A stretch of 8,319 nucleotides of DNA from Alphaproteobacteria bacterium (GTDB lineage Bacteria > Pseudomonadota > Alphaproteobacteria > GCA-2731375): positions 1 through 8,319 of the forward strand of contig JANQKO010000275.1 of assembly GCA_028281075.1 (NCBI GenBank), in the 5' to 3' direction. The notes under the pieces are model-generated. The model was not told the origin of the DNA. It was given only the letters and a program-made list of their open reading frames with translations, and did no database searches. Below are positions 5,994 through 8,319 of this stretch, one piece after another; position 1 is the stretch's first letter, and each line of letters opens with the position of its first letter. The position numbers and the translations under genes were made by a program.

Positions 5994-6940
5994 GCGACGG
6001 CAAAGTCGACGTGATCCAGACCGTGCCCATGCCGGCCTTCGCCGCCGAGCGGCTGGCCGAGTTGTTCACGGTGCACCATCTCTGGCAGGCCGATGACGCC
6101 GACCGTTTTTTCGCCGATGCGCGCGACCGGGTGCGCGGCGTCGCCGCCTCCGGGCCCGGCCCGCTCGACCGCGCCTTCATGGACAAGCTGCCGAAGCTCG
6201 AAATCATCGCCAACTTCGCCGTCGGCGTCGATGCCGTGGACCTGGACGCCGCGCGCGAGAAGAAGGTCATCGTCACCAACACGCCCGATGTCCTGACCGA
6301 CTGCGTCGCCGACTTCGCCATGGGCATGGTGATCGCGGTGATGCGCCGGGTGGCCCAGGGCGACCGCTACGTGCGCGCCGGGCGCTGGGCGACCAAGGGC
6401 GATCTGATGCTGGCCACGTCGCTGAAGGGCAAGACGCTCGGCATCGTCGGCCTCGGCCGCATCGGCAAGGCGCTGGCCCGGCGGGCCGAGGCCTTCGGCA
6501 TGACGATCGTCTATCACGGCCGCAACCCGCAGGCCGAGGTCGACTATGCCTATCAGGCCACGCCGGCGGCGCTGGCCGCGGCCTGCGACTGCCTGGTGCT
6601 GACCTGTCCCGGCGGCGCCGGCACCCATCATCTGGTCGATGCCGACGTGCTGCGGGCGCTCGGCCCGAATGGCTTCCTGGTCAACGCCGCGCGCGGCAGC
6701 GTGGTCGACGAGGCGGCGCTGATCGCGGCGCTCACCGACGGCGTCATCGCCGGGGCGGCGCTCGACGTGTTCGCGGACGAGCCGCACGTGCCGGCGGCGC
6801 TGCTGCCGATGGAGAATGTCGTGCTGCAGCCGCACCAGGCCAGCGCCACCTACGAGACGCGCAAGGCCATGGGCGACCTGATGATCGACAACCTGGTCGC
6901 GCATTTCGCCGGCGACCCGCCGCTGACGCCAGTGATCTGA
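5990..6940 (+). CDS. D-2-hydroxyacid dehydrogenase (glyoxylate/hydroxypyruvate reductase-like)
   Basis: This 316-residue cytoplasmic NAD(P)H oxidoreductase belongs to the D-isomer-specific 2-hydroxyacid dehydrogenase family, which reduces 2-oxoacids to D-2-hydroxyacids. The N-terminal catalytic domain includes LEIIANFAVGVDAVDL. The nucleotide fold has GLGRIG (154-159), and the second strand ends in YHGRNP. Arg178 there, in place of an acidic residue, favours NADPH (inference). The catalytic set is intact: Arg235 in NAARGSVVD, Glu264 in FADEP and His282 in PHQAS. LQPHQASATYETR is common in glyoxylate/hydroxypyruvate reductase-like members. ATG 5990 overlaps the ccmE stop (5990-5993) and has a strong ribosome site. 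The gene sits between ccmE and ccmF, where no such enzyme is part of the standard haem pathway. The true substrate cannot be read from sequence. Confidence 0.92.
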   Translation: MSDGKVDVIQTVPMPAFAAERLAELFTVHHLWQADDADRFFADARDRVRGVAASGPGPLDRAFMDKLPKLEIIANFAVGVDAVDLDAAREKKVIVTNTPDVLTDCVADFAMGMVIAVMRRVAQGDRYVRAGRWATKGDLMLATSLKGKTLGIVGLGRIGKALARRAEAFGMTIVYHGRNPQAEVDYAYQATPAALAAACDCLVLTCPGGAGTHHLVDADVLRALGPNGFLVNAARGSVVDEAALIAALTDGVIAGAALDVFADEPHVPAALLPMENVVLQPHQASATYETRKAMGDLMIDNLVAHFAGDPPLTPVI

Positions 6941-6994
6941 CGCGCGGCCGAACGAATGTCCGCCACGACCGTTTTGAGGATGGAACCGACGCCG

Positions 6995-6999
6995 AAGGA
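6995..6999 (+). promoter_or_regulatory. Ribosome binding site for ccmF
   Basis: AAGGA lies eleven bases before ATG 7011, a slightly long spacing. It is the only clear Shine-Dalgarno-like element in the 70-base gap after the dehydrogenase gene. Confidence 0.45.
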
Positions 7000-7010
7000 C
7001 GATTGCCGTC

Positions 7011-8319
7011 ATGATCCCTGAAATCGGCCAGTTCGCCATGATCCTGGCGCTTGTCGTCGCCGTCGTGCAGGGCACGCTGCCGCTGGTCGGCGCGCATCGC
7101 GGCGATCCCGGCTGGATCGCTATCGCCCGTCCGGCCGCGATCGTGCAGGTGCTGCTGGTCGCGCTCGCCTTCGCCTGCCTGACGCACGCCTACGTGGTCT
7201 CGGACTTCTCGGTCCTGAACGTCGCCAACAACTCGCATTCGGCCAAGCCGATGCTCTACAAGATCTCCGGCGTCTGGGGCAATCACGAGGGCTCGCTGCT
7301 GCTCTGGGTGCTGATCCTGGCGCTGTTCGGCAGCGCCGTGGCGGTCTTCGGCGGCAACCTGCCGGAGGCCTTCCGCGCCCGGGTGCTGGCCGTGCAGTCG
7401 CTGATCGCGGTCGGCTTCCTGGCTTTCACCATCTTCACCTCGAACCCGTTCGAGCGCCTGGTGCCGGCGCCCATCGACGGCAACGGCCTGAACCCGCTGC
7501 TGCAGGACCCCGGCCTCGCCTTCCACCCGCCGTTCCTCTATCTCGGCTATGTCGGCTTCTCCATGGCCTTTTCGTTCGCCGTCGCGGCGCTGATCGAGGG
7601 CCGGGTCGAGCCGGCCTGGGCGCGCTGGGTGCGGCCCTGGACGCTCGCCGCCTGGTGTTTTTTGACCATCGGCATCGGGCTCGGTAGCTGGTGGGCCTAT
7701 TACGAGCTCGGCTGGGGCGGCTGGTGGTTCTGGGACCCGGTCGAGAACGCGTCCTTCATGCCCTGGCTCGCGGGTACGGCGCTGCTGCATTCGGCCATCG
7801 TCGTCGAGAAGCGCGACGGTCTGAAGAACTGGACCATCCTGCTGGCGATCCTGACCTTCTCGCTCAGCCTGCTCGGCACTTTCCTCGTGCGGTCGGGCGT
7901 GCTGACGTCGGTGCACGCCTTTGCCAGCGATCCCGAACGCGGCGTCTTCATCCTGGCCTTCCTGCTGGTCGTCGTCGCCGGTTCGCTGACGCTCTACGCC
8001 ATCCGCGCGCCCGGCATGAAGCGCGGCGGCCTGTTCGCGCCGATCAGCCGCGAGGGCGGGCTGGTGCTGAATAATCTATTGCTGTCCACCGCCTGCGCGG
8101 CGGTGCTGATCGGCACGCTCTATCCCCTGTTCCTCGACAGCCTGACCGGCGAGAAAGTGTCGATCGGTCCGCCTTACTTCAACCTGGTGTTCGGCGTGAT
8201 CATGATGCCGCTCTTGCTGGCGGTCGCGGTCGGGCCGCTGCTGCCGTGGAAGCGCGGCGACCTTGCCGGCGCTGTCGGCCGGCTGAAGTTCGCCATGTTC
8301 GCCGCCATGGCCGGCATTC
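7011..8319 (+). CDS. ccmF: Cytochrome c haem lyase subunit CcmF (3' partial)
   Basis: CcmF is a large inner-membrane WWD protein that takes haem from CcmE and, with CcmH/CcmI, attaches it to CXXCH motifs of apocytochromes c. The first 436 codons are present with no stop; relatives are about 650 residues, so roughly a third is missing. MIPEIGQFAMILAL is the expected N-terminus, supporting ATG 7011 over Met10. Conserved blocks are SGVWGNHEGSLLLW, the NGLNPLLQDPGLAFHPPFLYLGYVG region, and the haem-handling domain at residues 225-253, which includes WGGWWFWDPVENASF. His172, His260 and His302 match E. coli His173, His261 and His303, the periplasmic and haem b ligands. The fourth, equivalent to His491, would lie beyond the window. 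Many hydrophobic helices are visible. It is separated from the dehydrogenase gene by 70 bases. Confidence 0.97.
   Translation, partial: MIPEIGQFAMILALVVAVVQGTLPLVGAHRGDPGWIAIARPAAIVQVLLVALAFACLTHAYVVSDFSVLNVANNSHSAKPMLYKISGVWGNHEGSLLLWVLILALFGSAVAVFGGNLPEAFRARVLAVQSLIAVGFLAFTIFTSNPFERLVPAPIDGNGLNPLLQDPGLAFHPPFLYLGYVGFSMAFSFAVAALIEGRVEPAWARWVRPWTLAAWCFLTIGIGLGSWWAYYELGWGGWWFWDPVENASFMPWLAGTALLHSAIVVEKRDGLKNWTILLAILTFSLSLLGTFLVRSGVLTSVHAFASDPERGVFILAFLLVVVAGSLTLYAIRAPGMKRGGLFAPISREGGLVLNNLLLSTACAAVLIGTLYPLFLDSLTGEKVSIGPPYFNLVFGVIMMPLLLAVAVGPLLPWKRGDLAGAVGRLKFAMFAAMAGI

Noticed and set aside
6956..7021. 21-codon frame before ccmF (MSATTVLRMEP...)
   Set aside because: It overlaps the ccmF start, has no clear ribosome site and shows no family resemblance.
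7658..7663. Run of six T residues inside ccmF as a possible slippery site
   Set aside because: The frame reads through it normally into the conserved WWD region, and no overlapping product or downstream structure supports frameshifting.
5927..7916. Two long - strand frames opposite the dehydrogenase and ccmF
   Set aside because: They are His/Arg/Gln-rich shadow text opposite strongly conserved + strand genes, with no recognisable domain.
8073..8081. Nine-base AT-rich match aatctattg shared with ccmB (4447-4455)
   Set aside because: Both copies encode parts of Asn-Leu-Leu stretches in membrane proteins, and nine bases is within chance for this window.
1..8319. Search for CRISPR arrays, tRNAs, insertion sequences, phage or defence genes
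   Set aside because: No regularly spaced repeats, cloverleaf-like segments, transposase motifs or defence domains were seen. Nearly all the sequence is accounted for by metabolic and ccm genes.

Overview
The window is GC-rich (clearly above 60% by eye, with G/C-ending codons throughout) and compact. All recognised genes lie on the + strand. A System I cytochrome c maturation (ccm) operon, a LivF-type transporter subfamily with a PaaK-like neighbour, and the sequence style of the proteins suggest an alphaproteobacterium, perhaps Rhodospirillales-like. The lineage is inference; no rRNA or other marker is present.

Left module (1-3179): the C-terminal 301 residues of a periplasmic branched-chain amino acid/aromatic-type ABC substrate-binding protein; an intergenic stretch holding a large compound palindromic repeat (924-998); a LivF-type ABC ATPase (1047-1856); and a PaaK-like AMP-dependent ligase-family protein (1935-3179). 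This looks like the tail of a transporter operon that imports a carboxylate, possibly aromatic, alongside an enzyme of the acyl-CoA ligase family. The permeases and second ATPase would be expected upstream, outside the window.

Right module (3260-8319): ccmA, ccmB, ccmC, ccmD and ccmE, then a complete D-2-hydroxyacid dehydrogenase gene, then the first 436 codons of ccmF, which runs off the end. CcmA and CcmB, with CcmC and CcmD, release haem loaded on the chaperone CcmE. CcmF, with partners expected downstream, attaches that haem to apocytochrome c in the periplasm. Four junctions (ccmA/B, C/D, D/E, E/dehydrogenase) are ATGA stop-start overlaps, which suggests translational coupling.

Most unusual points: (1) the dehydrogenase gene sits inside the ccm operon, fused to ccmE by an ATGA overlap; (2) the palindromic repeat lies between the binding-protein and ATPase genes; (3) the ligase-like protein has a non-canonical nucleotide-loop region. 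I see no CRISPR array, tRNA, rRNA, insertion sequence or phage gene, and no convincing new multi-gene system. No gene-free gap exceeds about 140 bases.
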